Part shown: positions 1 to 7,832 of the stretch, in pieces
Numbering within the stretch: the first letter of the stretch is position 1
How the letters are laid out: every line of letters starts with the position of its first letter
Assembly: GCA_014871605.1 (NCBI GenBank)
Contig: WGSQ01000027.1
Location: 1 to 16,568 of the forward strand
Source: Collinsella sp.
Lineage (GTDB): Bacteria; Actinomycetota; Coriobacteriia; Coriobacteriales; Coriobacteriaceae
Direction: 5' to 3'
Length of the DNA stretch: 16,568 nucleotides
Notes under the pieces: generated by a model
The model's input: the letters and a program-made list of their open reading frames with translations, nothing else
The model's database searches: none
Told to the model about the DNA's origin: nothing
Translations under genes and position numbers: made by a program

Positions 1-191
1 GGAGACAGCACCGCAGCCGGCTTCGCAGTAGCGTCGGCACCGTTCGCACCCTGCGCCACCGCAGTCAGCGGAGACAGCAGCGACCCGCCCGTCATGGCGA
101 TCGTTGCCGCAGCAACTGTCGCCATACGCCCGGCGGCCTTCGCCTTACCCGCAGCGCCGCCATTGATGTTCTTGTTCACGTTCTTGCTCAT
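1..191 (-). CDS. Secreted or surface protein, N-terminal part (runs off the left edge)
   Basis: Only the first 63 codons are present. They encode a basic N-terminus with several Lys and Arg up to about residue 22, a hydrophobic alanine- and threonine-rich stretch (about 23-45), and a probable signal peptidase I site ending in Ala-Val-Ala at about residues 44-46. An Ala/Gly/Asp-rich region follows, as is common just after the signal peptide of Gram-positive surface proteins. The ATG start is supported by a GGGAAGGA ribosome binding site eight bases upstream. The mature protein is outside the window, so its function cannot be stated. Style and position suggest a chromosomal surface-protein gene bordering the defence island, but that is inference. 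Confidence 0.8.
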   Translation of the reverse strand, partial: MSKNVNKNINGGAAGKAKAAGRMATVAAATIAMTGGSLLSPLTAVAQGANGADATAKPAAVLS

Positions 192-310
192 TGCCGATTC
201 CTTCCCACGATGAGCTGATGTTTGACACATAATCGATCCAATATGCCCCGCTAAAAAGAGGTGATAACGGGGTAATTAAATCGGAGGAGTTGGAGACAAG
301 CCCACATCCA

Positions 311-505
311 TCAGCGGATGCCGAGCTCATACTCCCGCTCGCGCTCAATATCATTCAGGTACTCATAATCTTCGGAGCTAAGCTCTAGATCATCTTGAGC
401 GAACATGTAGTTCTCGGCCTTAGAACCAATACTGCAACCGTAGATGGTATTGAGATCGATATGGTCGGTATTGTCGTTGTAAAGGGGGAAAATTCTGCTG
501 GTCAT
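311..505 (-). CDS. Small acidic hypothetical protein (64 aa)
   Basis: This frame encodes 64 residues, acidic and tyrosine-rich in the second half, ending in an alternating Glu/Arg helix-like tail. I do not recognise a family. The ATG at 505-503 is chosen because an AGAGG Shine-Dalgarno-like sequence lies nine bases upstream; the TTG two codons earlier would sit only four bases from it. It follows the PIWI-like gene on the same strand after about 150 bases, so it could be an accessory or an unrelated gene. There is no transmembrane segment and only one cysteine. A small acidic protein beside a nuclease system could be an inhibitor or regulator, but nothing in the sequence shows that. Confidence 0.5.
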   Translation of the reverse strand: MTSRIFPLYNDNTDHIDLNTIYGCSIGSKAENYMFAQDDLELSSEDYEYLNDIEREREYELGIR

Positions 506-546
506 GCTCAAGTACCTCTCAACATAAACTGAAAACTCGTTTGCTT

Positions 547-563
547 GGTCTCTTTTTGAGACC
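547..563. other. Short perfect inverted repeat (6-bp stem, 5-base loop)
   Basis: GGTCTC and GAGACC are separated by TTTTT on the plus strand. It lies between the end of the PIWI-like gene and the start of the small 64-aa gene. No U-rich tail follows on either strand, so a standard intrinsic terminator is not supported. It could be a weak terminator or a small regulatory hairpin in the leader of the downstream gene. Confidence 0.35.
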
Positions 564-658
564 CCATCTGATGTGCTATGGCTGCAGTATATGTTCTCCC
601 CTTTTACAATGCAAGCGTAATTTCAAAAAGTTCTAGGAGCGATAATTGCGCAACACCA

Positions 659-2554
659 TCACTTGTCGCCACCGCCATCCTCTACCGCGCCCTCACGCGC
701 AGCGCACTCGTTGAGATACTTGACCGGAATCGGCCACACGGACGGAGCCTTATAGCGCGAAAGGCCTATGTTGGCCAGCTGAACCAACAACTCAGACAAA
801 TCATCGCCGTCGAGTACCTCAATCGAACGCACGTGAATCGCAGTCGCCATATCCTCCTGGGTGCCGTTGTTGACGCCCACAAAATAGCAAGTCTTGCCCG
901 CACGCTCGAACGTTCCAATGCCGTAATAAGGCGAGTTGTAGCTCTCGAAAATCTCTTTCTTACGCCCTGCTTTGCCTGTGAGCTGATGCTCACCCACCAG
1001 GGCCATAAAGTTATTGGAAAACGTCGTCAGTCCCGTATCCCGCACGCGCGCAAGCATAGACTGCCCGTTCGCATGCACGTCAAAGACATAGGCGCCCTTA
1101 TCGAGTTTGCCGTCCGCGGTCAGCAGATCGAGCTCCATCTCGTCCTCGGGACCATCCTCTGCCGAATGTGAGGCATAGCGCATGCCCCCATCCGCGCCAA
1201 TCGCCAACGTAGCGATACGCGAATCCAGCTCAATCTTGTCCTTTGTTTTATGCGGCACATCGACCAAGCCACACACCGTCACCGACTCAATATCCAAAGC
1301 ATCAAGATCAAACGCCGTCACCCGCTCGTCGACAACATCCTGCTTTACCAGCAGTTCTTTGAGCATGGCGCCCAGGATCGCCTCTTGCGCATTGCGATCC
1401 TTTTGCTTTGGCGCCACCTTAAACAGTGGCTCGCACACATCCGGTGTCACGTGCTGTTCCACCACGCCAGCATGTAAGGCATAGCCGTCGTCCTCAGCAA
1501 CCTCATTGGGCACAACGACAAGGTTCAGCGCCCGCGAATCCACGGCCCTTCCGCCATACGTTGCGCGAACGCCCCACGAGGAATCGTTAAGTCGATCGGC
1601 CAGCTGGCGCGCCACTTCGGCAAGCCTATTGCGCGCAAACGACACCACGATTCGCTGCCCCGCCATGCGCTCCGCAACCACGCGCGCGTACTCATCACCC
1701 TTGAGCACCTCGTAGAAACTCTTACGCGGGTATTCCATGAGCGTCACCCGGGCGAAGTCGCTGTAACGGCGTTCGAGAATCTGCAGCTCTCGATACAAAA
1801 TGCCCTTCTTGGTATAGGCGACCTTGTCCGCCTGGGCCGAGAACGTCAGATCACGGCGCTTGGACGGCTTGTCGCCCTTGGCTCGGCGCAGGATGTACTC
1901 GTCTTTTTGTTCGTGGGCAAGCACCATCGTCGCCACGGGCGATAGCCTGTAGCCCACTTGGCTCTTAATCTTTTCGAGCTCTTTCTCGTCACCTTGTGCC
2001 CTGCCAATAAGCACACGGCGCTTGGTAAACGTCCGAATCTTAAGATCAAAGGTGCAATCCTCATCGATAACGATTTCAACCGTTTCGATCTTGGCAGGTC
2101 CCCTTCCGTCGCTTTCGACAGCATCGCGGCGGGCACCCTTGGCGCTAATGACATACAGGTGCCCGGTGTCATTGGGAACTTCGTCCTCAATCCCCTCAAA
2201 CTGAGAGCAGGAGTTGAACAGCAAGCGGAGCGCAACGTAATCGTCCAACTCGTTCCAATTAGTTTTAATCGGAACTATCTGCTCCTGATAAAGCGAGGCA
2301 TTAAGGTCGCCCGTCTGCACGCCCGCTTTGACCATCAGAAAGACGCGGTTGTCTGCAAGCTGCGTGAGCGCGACGACCTTGCCCGTCTGGCACACATCGG
2401 CCATAAAGTTCGCCACGGCATGCTTACCAGCATCGCCCACATTGCACCAAAAGACCGAGTAGCGCTCCTCGGCAGCAGCGGCATCGAGCTGCAACACGAG
2501 CTCTGATACGGCGATGTCTCCCAAACCGCACGGCTGGTTATGCTTCGATTGCAC
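659..2554 (-). CDS. PIWI/Argonaute-like protein (MID plus RNase H-fold region), helicase partner
   Basis: This is a 631-residue protein. Residues about 340-432 look like a MID domain: a hydrophobic strand ending in Val-Pro-Asn (342-350), then Tyr-Ala-Leu-His, then Glu-Gln-His-Val-Thr near 366-370, then a Lys-Glu-Leu-Leu-Val-Lys helix at 399-404. A PIWI-type first strand follows, GLVDVPH at 429-435, where Asp432 would be the first catalytic aspartate. The C-terminus (587-619) reads like the PIWI end, with Leu-Ala-Asn and then WPIPVKYLNE. The first 330 residues match nothing I know. The expected HRDG-like motif appears as VHANG (493-497), so the catalytic site may be degraded or different. The GTG start overlaps the helicase stop by 17 bases and has GGAGG nine bases upstream. 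The PIWI assignment is motif reading by eye, and another RNase H-fold family is possible. Confidence 0.45.
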   Translation of the reverse strand: MQSKHNQPCGLGDIAVSELVLQLDAAAAEERYSVFWCNVGDAGKHAVANFMADVCQTGKVVALTQLADNRVFLMVKAGVQTGDLNASLYQEQIVPIKTNWNELDDYVALRLLFNSCSQFEGIEDEVPNDTGHLYVISAKGARRDAVESDGRGPAKIETVEIVIDEDCTFDLKIRTFTKRRVLIGRAQGDEKELEKIKSQVGYRLSPVATMVLAHEQKDEYILRRAKGDKPSKRRDLTFSAQADKVAYTKKGILYRELQILERRYSDFARVTLMEYPRKSFYEVLKGDEYARVVAERMAGQRIVVSFARNRLAEVARQLADRLNDSSWGVRATYGGRAVDSRALNLVVVPNEVAEDDGYALHAGVVEQHVTPDVCEPLFKVAPKQKDRNAQEAILGAMLKELLVKQDVVDERVTAFDLDALDIESVTVCGLVDVPHKTKDKIELDSRIATLAIGADGGMRYASHSAEDGPEDEMELDLLTADGKLDKGAYVFDVHANGQSMLARVRDTGLTTFSNNFMALVGEHQLTGKAGRKKEIFESYNSPYYGIGTFERAGKTCYFVGVNNGTQEDMATAIHVRSIEVLDGDDLSELLVQLANIGLSRYKAPSVWPIPVKYLNECAAREGAVEDGGGDK

Positions 2555-5500
2555 GGCCGATCGCCTCCATCATCTCCAAATTGATTGCACCGTCGGCGGC
2601 CATATAAGGAACGGAGAACACAGTCCCCTCAGCATCGAGTGCCTTGGGCACGCACTCAAGCGCTGCCTCATCAGCCAAAACGTTGACGATTAGCAGGCGT
2701 TTCGCCCCAACCTTTTGAGCCTTCGCCCTAAAGCGCTCGGCATCCGACGCCTCGCGACCGTCGCGAACATAAGCGATATGGGCACCGATGCGATAGTGCT
2801 TAAAATCGATCCATACCCCGGTCGTGTTGCCAGCAGCATCGAGCACCTCAAAGTCGCCACCTGTCTCGGCGTGTGCCGCATCGCCACGCGTAAGCGAATA
2901 GCGGCCGTCGTAATATGCCTCAAAGATTGCCCTTCCGGCAGATTCTCCCAGCTCACCCAGGTAGACCGCCTGGAACATATAGGGCGTCATGTGCGCCGTC
3001 GCCGCCGGCTGCAGCGTTGTGGGCACCCCGTCGCTCGACCAACGCTCACGCACTTCGCGAATTGACAGCAGCTCGGGTACGCGCGCCGCCGCCTGGCTCA
3101 CCTGGCGAACCGTCGCGCCCTTTAAGCCCTCCTTGCAGTGGCAACGATCCTCCAGACGAGCAGCAATCTGCTCGACGGGCTCACCATCGTAGCTAGGGAA
3201 TTCAAAGTGCGGCACCTTGCATGCCCCGCCTTCTGCATAGGCATAGCCATTTGCAGCATGCGACATGCGCAGCGCGGTACTCCGGCGCTCTGGGTATTGC
3301 GCGAGATCTTCCCACGGCAGGCAAAAATGATGCAGGTAAAAGTCGCGCTCGCCATCAAAAGCAGTGAGATCTTCGTCCCCGGCGTTTAGCGAGGTAACTT
3401 TCCACGCCAGCTTTTCGTGCTTTTGCTTGGCAAGGTTGTTCCTAAAGGCGGCAAGGTTCTGCTGCTTAACGGCAGCGTGTTCCTTGTTGTCCGTCATATG
3501 GTTGTTGGCAGCGGCGCAGGCACCAACCACCTGCTCAAGCTCGTAGCCCATCGGCAAATCATGCAAGAACGAAAAGTTGCAATCGTTCGCAATCTCGCGG
3601 TCGAGCAGCACCTGCACGCAAGGCATCTTTACACTCGTGCGCATCAGGCGACCCACAGCCTGTGCCACAATGCGAGCGCCTTCGACCTGATAAGAGAGGG
3701 TGTCGCGCACCGGCAGGCTCTTATTAACGCCAGATAGAAGCATCCGTACGTTCCGGCGCTTTTGAGTAAACGGAACCTCGCCGCGCGCTACCAGTTCCTC
3801 CTGCTCCACCACGCCAAGTAGCGCCTGCTGGACAAACTTATTTGAGTTGATCTCCACTCCCCAGGTCAAACGACTTGTGGGCGACTCGATATATAAGAAA
3901 TCAAGATCCATCTTGGGGTGACGGTCGGCATTTTCAAAGCCGCAATCGACCTGATGAACCATGTCGCACAGATTCTCCGGCACCTTGTATTTGAGATTCT
4001 TGGAAAAGCCACCGGCCGGAAGATTGATAAACATCAGGGTCGGCTGGCCCAGCTCGAGACGTTTTTGAGCGCCACGCCAACCTGCATCCCATTCCGCAGC
4101 GTTAAAGCACGGCACCATGTCCTTGGCGGCCTCAAGCGATTTCTCGTACGACATCTCGGGGCACTTGATGTTTCTAATCACCAGCTCCGCGACAATCTCG
4201 CGCGCAAGATCCAGCGCCAGACTATTGAATTCGCCATGGTTTCCCATGTGGCGCGTGGTAAAAACGGCTCCCGCCCGTTGCTCGTTACGCGCCACACCAC
4301 GGGCCCAAGTACTCACGGCAACAAGCGTCTTGCTCAGGCGCTTCAGCTCAAACTCGATGCTCTTGGCGTCGCTCACGCCCACCCTGTCAGCAATCTTTAA
4401 GCGCAAGCGCACCGCAAGTCCCTCACTCACGCCAATCCCGTCAAAGAACCGCATCGCGCGCTCGTACACCTCGTCGGGCGACACAATGATGCCGCCAAAG
4501 GCGCCGCCTGCCAGCGCGACCATGCCGGCAATTTCCTTGGACTCATCCACCCAAGCAATATCGACGTCGTACTCCTTCGCAGCCTGTTTGTTAAACAGCT
4601 TAGTCTGTCGCACGATTTCCTGGTTGAGCTCGCCAATCCAAGCGTCCTTGCGAACCACGCCATGAACCTCGTCAAGGTAATCGAGGTTGAAGTTTTTGAC
4701 GGTCGGCGCACTCCATGTTGCGCTCATGCACACGCAAGGCGCTTTGGCGGCAATGGAGGCAAGGTAGGCCTCGGGCATGCGCTCAATGCCGTGGCTGGTT
4801 AGGTACGTGGTAAACATGTGCTCGATGGTGGTTTCCATCACTAGATAATCGACACCACGCGCATACATCGAGTCGTCGGCGGCATCGATCTCGTCATTCT
4901 TGCGATCTTTAAAGAACAGCGCCAGCATCAACGAATCCCAAAAATACTTCTCGCTGGTCTGGTTGTTCCTAATGCCCAGGGCATCGATGATGTTCTTGCG
5001 CGAAAGGTCGTCCTTGTACGAAATGCTGCCGTAGTACAGCTTGTCCATAAGCGTGGCGCAACGGGCGAGATGACCCACCACCATCCTGACCAGACCGCGT
5101 GCACGACGCACCGCCTTGCTGACGGTTTGCTGCCCACTCCCTCCGCGAGTGATAATCATATTGCGAGTACCGCCCTCATTGAGTTTGAAGCGCAACGGAT
5201 TCGCCGAGTTGTCGCCCACCGAAATATCGTCGCTGCCAAACAGATGTCGACCGGAGAGCTGCTCTTCTTTCGCCTCGTCAGACAGCGCAAAAGGCGGACG
5301 CAGTTTCATGTCCTTAATACAAGAGGCGAGTGCCTTTTGAATTTTCTTGGCATCCTTGGCGATTTCTTCGGCATCTTCCTCTACGCTCGCCCGCGAAACC
5401 CTGTTCCTCTCGGCGTTTGACCCTTTGTGATCGCCCGACGTGGAAGCGTGCGTATAGACCGCCATCCATTGATCTCGATTCCCCAGTAGCAAGGGGTCCA

Positions 5501-6470
5501 CCACACCGCCGTTAAAATGACGATCGAGGATACGCAATACTTCGTCCGGTTGAAACGTCACGGGATCGTCTGTCAGCGTCGACAGTATGTCGGCCTTCAT
5601 GTGGTCGATTTCATCAAAGATAAACAGGCCCTTCTCGGCAGCCATTGCGTTAAAGAGCACAACGCCTGCACCGGTCACTGTATCGATCCTATTGATGAGC
5701 TTTTGCGGCGTCAGGGCAATCACATGCGGTATGCTCTCGTCATTGAGCAGGGCAGACGGCCAAATCTGGGGGATCACCTCCATGCCGCGCGTGATGTTTT
5801 TGAGCTCGTGGCTCACAGCCCAACGCAAGCTCGCATCCGCCGACGATAGCTTGTCGCGAAGGGCGGGGGTCAAACGGTCTGCAACACCTCCCAGACGATT
5901 TCGAGTGTCAAGGATGCCCAAAAGGTCATCGGCGATCTCCATCGCGTTGCCCCACGCTCGCTTAATGATGCGATGAGAGCTCTCGTCGTCCGCCTCGATG
6001 GGACACGGAATGTCGCGCACGCCCACGGCGCCCTTACCGCGCGTAGTCTCAATCCAATGCAGGATGTTATCGCCCGCACGCGGAAGATCGAACACCATGC
6101 GCTGCGCGGCATCGCCATCCATGCCCTGTTCAACCAGCAATTTGCGCACGCTCGCAACGTAGTTGTCGCGGTTGTCCTTACCCGGCACCACAAACACCAG
6201 GTAACGACGGCCCGGGCACTTGTTAAAACAGCCCGAATCGTCCCAGCCACCGGCGATGAGGTCGGCTGTGACCTGCTCGGCCGTATAGTTTTTACCCGAG
6301 CCCGTCGTGGCGCCCAAAAAGTACAGGCCATTGTTGCCCTGATCCTTGGGGGCAAACAGCGCACGCTCAAAAAACTCGTGCATCGCCTTTTGACGTGCAA
6401 GATAGGGAGCGAGCTCCTTGTCGTCCGCAGACGACGGATTCGATTGGCAGTTGAGATCCCACATAGCCAT
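2538..6470 (-). CDS. SF2-type helicase with C-terminal PD-(D/E)xK-like nuclease domain (1310 aa)
   Basis: Numbering is from the ATG. Walker A is GATTGSGKNYT at 53-63; motif II is Asp-Glu-Ile-Asp at 286-289; a motif III-like Ser-Ala-Thr is at 583-585; motif VI is QAVGRLMRTS at 937-946. Together these define a full SF2 helicase core, interrupted by a long insertion between motifs II and III. The last 130 residues look like a restriction-endonuclease fold: Glu1184 in a helix, Asp1211 at the end of a strand, then Asp1222-Phe-Lys1224 in a hydrophobic strand. The protein probably unwinds or translocates on nucleic acid and cleaves it. DinG-like helicases accompany pPIWI-RE proteins, which fits the downstream gene, but I do not see the four-cysteine iron-sulfur cluster typical of DinG. 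GGAGG lies seven bases before this ATG; a TTG two codons earlier overlaps the spacer and is less likely. Confidence 0.8.
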   Translation of the reverse strand: MAMWDLNCQSNPSSADDKELAPYLARQKAMHEFFERALFAPKDQGNNGLYFLGATTGSGKNYTAEQVTADLIAGGWDDSGCFNKCPGRRYLVFVVPGKDNRDNYVASVRKLLVEQGMDGDAAQRMVFDLPRAGDNILHWIETTRGKGAVGVRDIPCPIEADDESSHRIIKRAWGNAMEIADDLLGILDTRNRLGGVADRLTPALRDKLSSADASLRWAVSHELKNITRGMEVIPQIWPSALLNDESIPHVIALTPQKLINRIDTVTGAGVVLFNAMAAEKGLFIFDEIDHMKADILSTLTDDPVTFQPDEVLRILDRHFNGGVVDPLLLGNRDQWMAVYTHASTSGDHKGSNAERNRVSRASVEEDAEEIAKDAKKIQKALASCIKDMKLRPPFALSDEAKEEQLSGRHLFGSDDISVGDNSANPLRFKLNEGGTRNMIITRGGSGQQTVSKAVRRARGLVRMVVGHLARCATLMDKLYYGSISYKDDLSRKNIIDALGIRNNQTSEKYFWDSLMLALFFKDRKNDEIDAADDSMYARGVDYLVMETTIEHMFTTYLTSHGIERMPEAYLASIAAKAPCVCMSATWSAPTVKNFNLDYLDEVHGVVRKDAWIGELNQEIVRQTKLFNKQAAKEYDVDIAWVDESKEIAGMVALAGGAFGGIIVSPDEVYERAMRFFDGIGVSEGLAVRLRLKIADRVGVSDAKSIEFELKRLSKTLVAVSTWARGVARNEQRAGAVFTTRHMGNHGEFNSLALDLAREIVAELVIRNIKCPEMSYEKSLEAAKDMVPCFNAAEWDAGWRGAQKRLELGQPTLMFINLPAGGFSKNLKYKVPENLCDMVHQVDCGFENADRHPKMDLDFLYIESPTSRLTWGVEINSNKFVQQALLGVVEQEELVARGEVPFTQKRRNVRMLLSGVNKSLPVRDTLSYQVEGARIVAQAVGRLMRTSVKMPCVQVLLDREIANDCNFSFLHDLPMGYELEQVVGACAAANNHMTDNKEHAAVKQQNLAAFRNNLAKQKHEKLAWKVTSLNAGDEDLTAFDGERDFYLHHFCLPWEDLAQYPERRSTALRMSHAANGYAYAEGGACKVPHFEFPSYDGEPVEQIAARLEDRCHCKEGLKGATVRQVSQAAARVPELLSIREVRERWSSDGVPTTLQPAATAHMTPYMFQAVYLGELGESAGRAIFEAYYDGRYSLTRGDAAHAETGGDFEVLDAAGNTTGVWIDFKHYRIGAHIAYVRDGREASDAERFRAKAQKVGAKRLLIVNVLADEAALECVPKALDAEGTVFSVPYMAADGAINLEMMEAIGRAIEA
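2564..2568 (-). promoter_or_regulatory. Ribosome binding site GGAGG for the PIWI-like gene, inside the helicase gene
   Basis: GGAGG lies within the last codons of the helicase, nine bases before a GTG start at 2554. It decides the GTG start and indicates coupled translation of the two proteins. Confidence 0.7.
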
Positions 6471-6477
6471 GGTCAAA

Positions 6478-6482
6478 CCTCC
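6478..6482 (-). promoter_or_regulatory. Ribosome binding site GGAGG for the helicase
   Basis: GGAGG with a seven-base spacer to the ATG at 6470-6468. It favours that ATG over the in-frame TTG at 6476-6474. Confidence 0.7.
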
Positions 6483-6603
6483 GATTTAGTTGTTACACGT
6501 GTTTGATACCATCCCGTGCGGACAAAACTCGCGCTGGGCGGTCAAGGCGGCGGCGTCCATGCCGCTTGAGAGAAGAAAGAAAGGAAAGAGGAGCAGTCAG
6601 CGA

Positions 6604-6798
6604 CTACTCGCACGAAGCGAGCAGTTTCTTAAGATCGCACTCCAACGCCTCGCGCTCTTTGGCATCGATCACTGCAAGGGCGACACGCATCAGGGATGCA
6701 TCGGCGGCAGACTCCTGAACCTGGTCGGGGCGCTTGCTAAAGCTTTTCCCGGCAGCCTTCCGATCGGTCGCGCCGTTCAGTGCGGTGGCTAAAGATTG
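6604..6798 (-). other. Orphan coding-like frame, possible gene remnant
   Basis: This frame has no stop over about 64 codons. It ends with a helix-rich, protein-like stretch: KEREALECDLKKLLASCE then TAG, preceded by a run with the Val-Ala-Leu-Ala-Val-Ile-Asp-Ala pattern. The only ATG (6690) leaves 28 residues and has no ribosome binding site; the rest could only begin at a CTG near 6780. The tail resembles the last helix of MarR-type regulators in style, but it is too short to assign. It may be the C-terminal scrap of a gene whose front was replaced, lying between the 206-aa gene and the helicase. The remainder, 6471-6603, holds a pyrimidine-rich tract (minus strand), a weak GC hairpin and the palindrome ACACGTGT at 6495-6502. 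I see no clear promoter there. Confidence 0.3.
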
Positions 6799-7409
6799 TC
6801 ATCGGACTTTGCGCTGGCTTTGGCCGCCTCTTCGCCCGCGATCAGGTCCTTAACCGTTATATACGCACTGTACGTAGCATCCTCGATCTTTTCCAAAACA
6901 TCATCAGGGTCGCAAGTGCCCCAAGTTTCTTCGAGGACTCGAGCCAATCCCCAAGCAGCGCTGAGCAGGACGTCAACGTCCTTTAGATCTAAATGATCGA
7001 CCGTAAAGGGATAGTCCGCGCACTCCAGTAGATACGTGTCAACTGCGCCAATTGCCTCAGCCACGTATGGCTCAAGATCGCAATGGGGTTGGAGGGCGCA
7101 CAGCGCCTTGTGCGGATCGGTCGGCTCGATCCAATACAGCGTTGTCGCATCCTCGCATTTCTCGAGCGGATAACGCTCAACCGCCTTCTCCCAACTTTCA
7201 TACCAAGGATCGGCATCGCCGTCCGTCATCGACCTGCAAAGATCAATCGCCGCAGAAACAGTCGCACACGAGCATCTATAACTGGCGCCTTTCCTAAAAT
7301 CATCATTGAGCTCGTCGTCGCCAGACAGCCTCGCCTCCATGATCAGAAACGGGCCGTCATCATCTGTAATGCTCATGGGATAGTTGTCACATTCGTAGTA
7401 CGGATACAT
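6789..7409 (-). CDS. Acidic hypothetical protein (206 aa)
   Basis: This acidic protein begins MYPYYECDNYP. It carries eight cysteines, including a Cys-Ser-Cys at 46-48, and a tryptophan- and glutamate-rich middle. The last third (about 145-190) appears helical, followed by an Ala/Lys/Ser tail. I recognise no family. The cysteines are scattered and do not form an obvious zinc-binding motif. The ATG at 7409 has GGAGA four bases upstream. The frame stays open upstream to 7583, but that part overlaps the preceding gene and looks like shadow sequence. It starts 28 bases after the 108-aa gene ends, so the two are very probably co-transcribed. Expression with the helicase/PIWI module 318 bases downstream is possible but not shown. 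Confidence 0.65.
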   Translation of the reverse strand: MYPYYECDNYPMSITDDDGPFLIMEARLSGDDELNDDFRKGASYRCSCATVSAAIDLCRSMTDGDADPWYESWEKAVERYPLEKCEDATTLYWIEPTDPHKALCALQPHCDLEPYVAEAIGAVDTYLLECADYPFTVDHLDLKDVDVLLSAAWGLARVLEETWGTCDPDDVLEKIEDATYSAYITVKDLIAGEEAAKASAKSDDNL

Positions 7410-7437
7410 TTTGTCTCCAATCAACCGTTCGGTCACA

Positions 7438-7764
7438 TTAACAAGCAATATCAAAACCGCGCTCACGCGGAGGGTTGTCGTCCTCGATCCATTCGAGCCC
7501 GTCGTTCTCATCGATTCCGGCATCGGGGACTGACGACCATCTGAACTCGAAACCAAGCTGGTCAAGCTCATCGACTCGCTCACTGATTACTCCGTACGCA
7601 TCCAACGCATTCTCGAAATCCTCCGAAGACACATAGCCGCGCTCGCACTGCTTGCGCATCTGGTGCAAACGACCCATGGCGGCAGCGATGATCTCGCGAA
7701 GAACGATAACCTCGCGCTCGCATACATCGATGTTTCCTTTGTTGAGCTTGATGCAATCGGACAT
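7438..7764 (-). CDS. Small hypothetical protein with helical N-terminal half (108 aa)
   Basis: Residues 13-70 look like a long helical hairpin or short coiled coil, rich in Glu, Arg, Leu and Ile (for example the stretch around EREVIVLREIIAAAMGRL). An acidic, tryptophan-containing tail follows, ending in GFDIAC. I recognise no family. The ATG at 7764 has a strong GGGAGG ribosome binding site five bases upstream, which settles the start although the frame is open to 8079 through the intergenic region. It is the first gene of a minus-strand cluster and is divergent from the 720-aa gene, with an operator-like repeat in the shared intergenic space. A small helical protein at the head of such a cluster could be a regulator or antitoxin-like partner. 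That is inference. Confidence 0.65.
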   Translation of the reverse strand: MSDCIKLNKGNIDVCEREVIVLREIIAAAMGRLHQMRKQCERGYVSSEDFENALDAYGVISERVDELDQLGFEFRWSSVPDAGIDENDGLEWIEDDNPPRERGFDIAC

Positions 7765-7803
7765 AACGGCCTCCCTGGTTTTAAGCCTTTTCGCTTGATT
7801 CCA

Positions 7804-7832
7804 TTGAACAGCCGCAAACAGCCGCGTAATAT
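7804..7832 (+). promoter_or_regulatory. Sigma-70-type promoter of the 720-aa gene
   Basis: The -35 element is TTGAAC (7804-7809), the spacer is exactly 17 bases, and the -10 element is TAATAT (7827-7832). This would start transcription near 7838, about 35 bases before the ATG at 7874. The -35 and spacer are overlapped by the direct AACAGCCGC repeats. Confidence 0.65.

Noticed and set aside
245..271. CCCCG/CGGGG inverted repeat as a terminator after the 64-aa gene
   Set aside because: The stem is only five base pairs with a long loop and no U-tract on either strand.
578..1171. Long open frame on the plus strand opposite the PIWI-like gene
   Set aside because: It is antisense to a gene with a strong ribosome binding site and motif support; its product is arginine- and leucine-rich with no recognisable motif, as expected of a shadow frame in GC-rich DNA.
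2538..6470. DinG-type iron-sulfur cluster in the helicase
   Set aside because: Cysteines between Walker A and motif II are few (about residues 81, 85 and 156) and do not form the four-cysteine pattern.
6540..6603. Pyrimidine-rich tract and GCGGC/GCCGC hairpin upstream of the helicase as promoter or terminator
   Set aside because: No -35/-10 pair with acceptable spacing was found, and the hairpin has a five-base stem without a T-run.
7410..7583. Upstream extension of the 206-aa protein
   Set aside because: The added serine/threonine/arginine-rich residues overlap the preceding 108-aa gene in another frame, and the ATG at 7409 has a good GGAGA site.
7807..7825. AACAGCCGC tandem copies as the start of a CRISPR array
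   Set aside because: The units are nine bases with a one-base gap and only two copies; there are no spacers.
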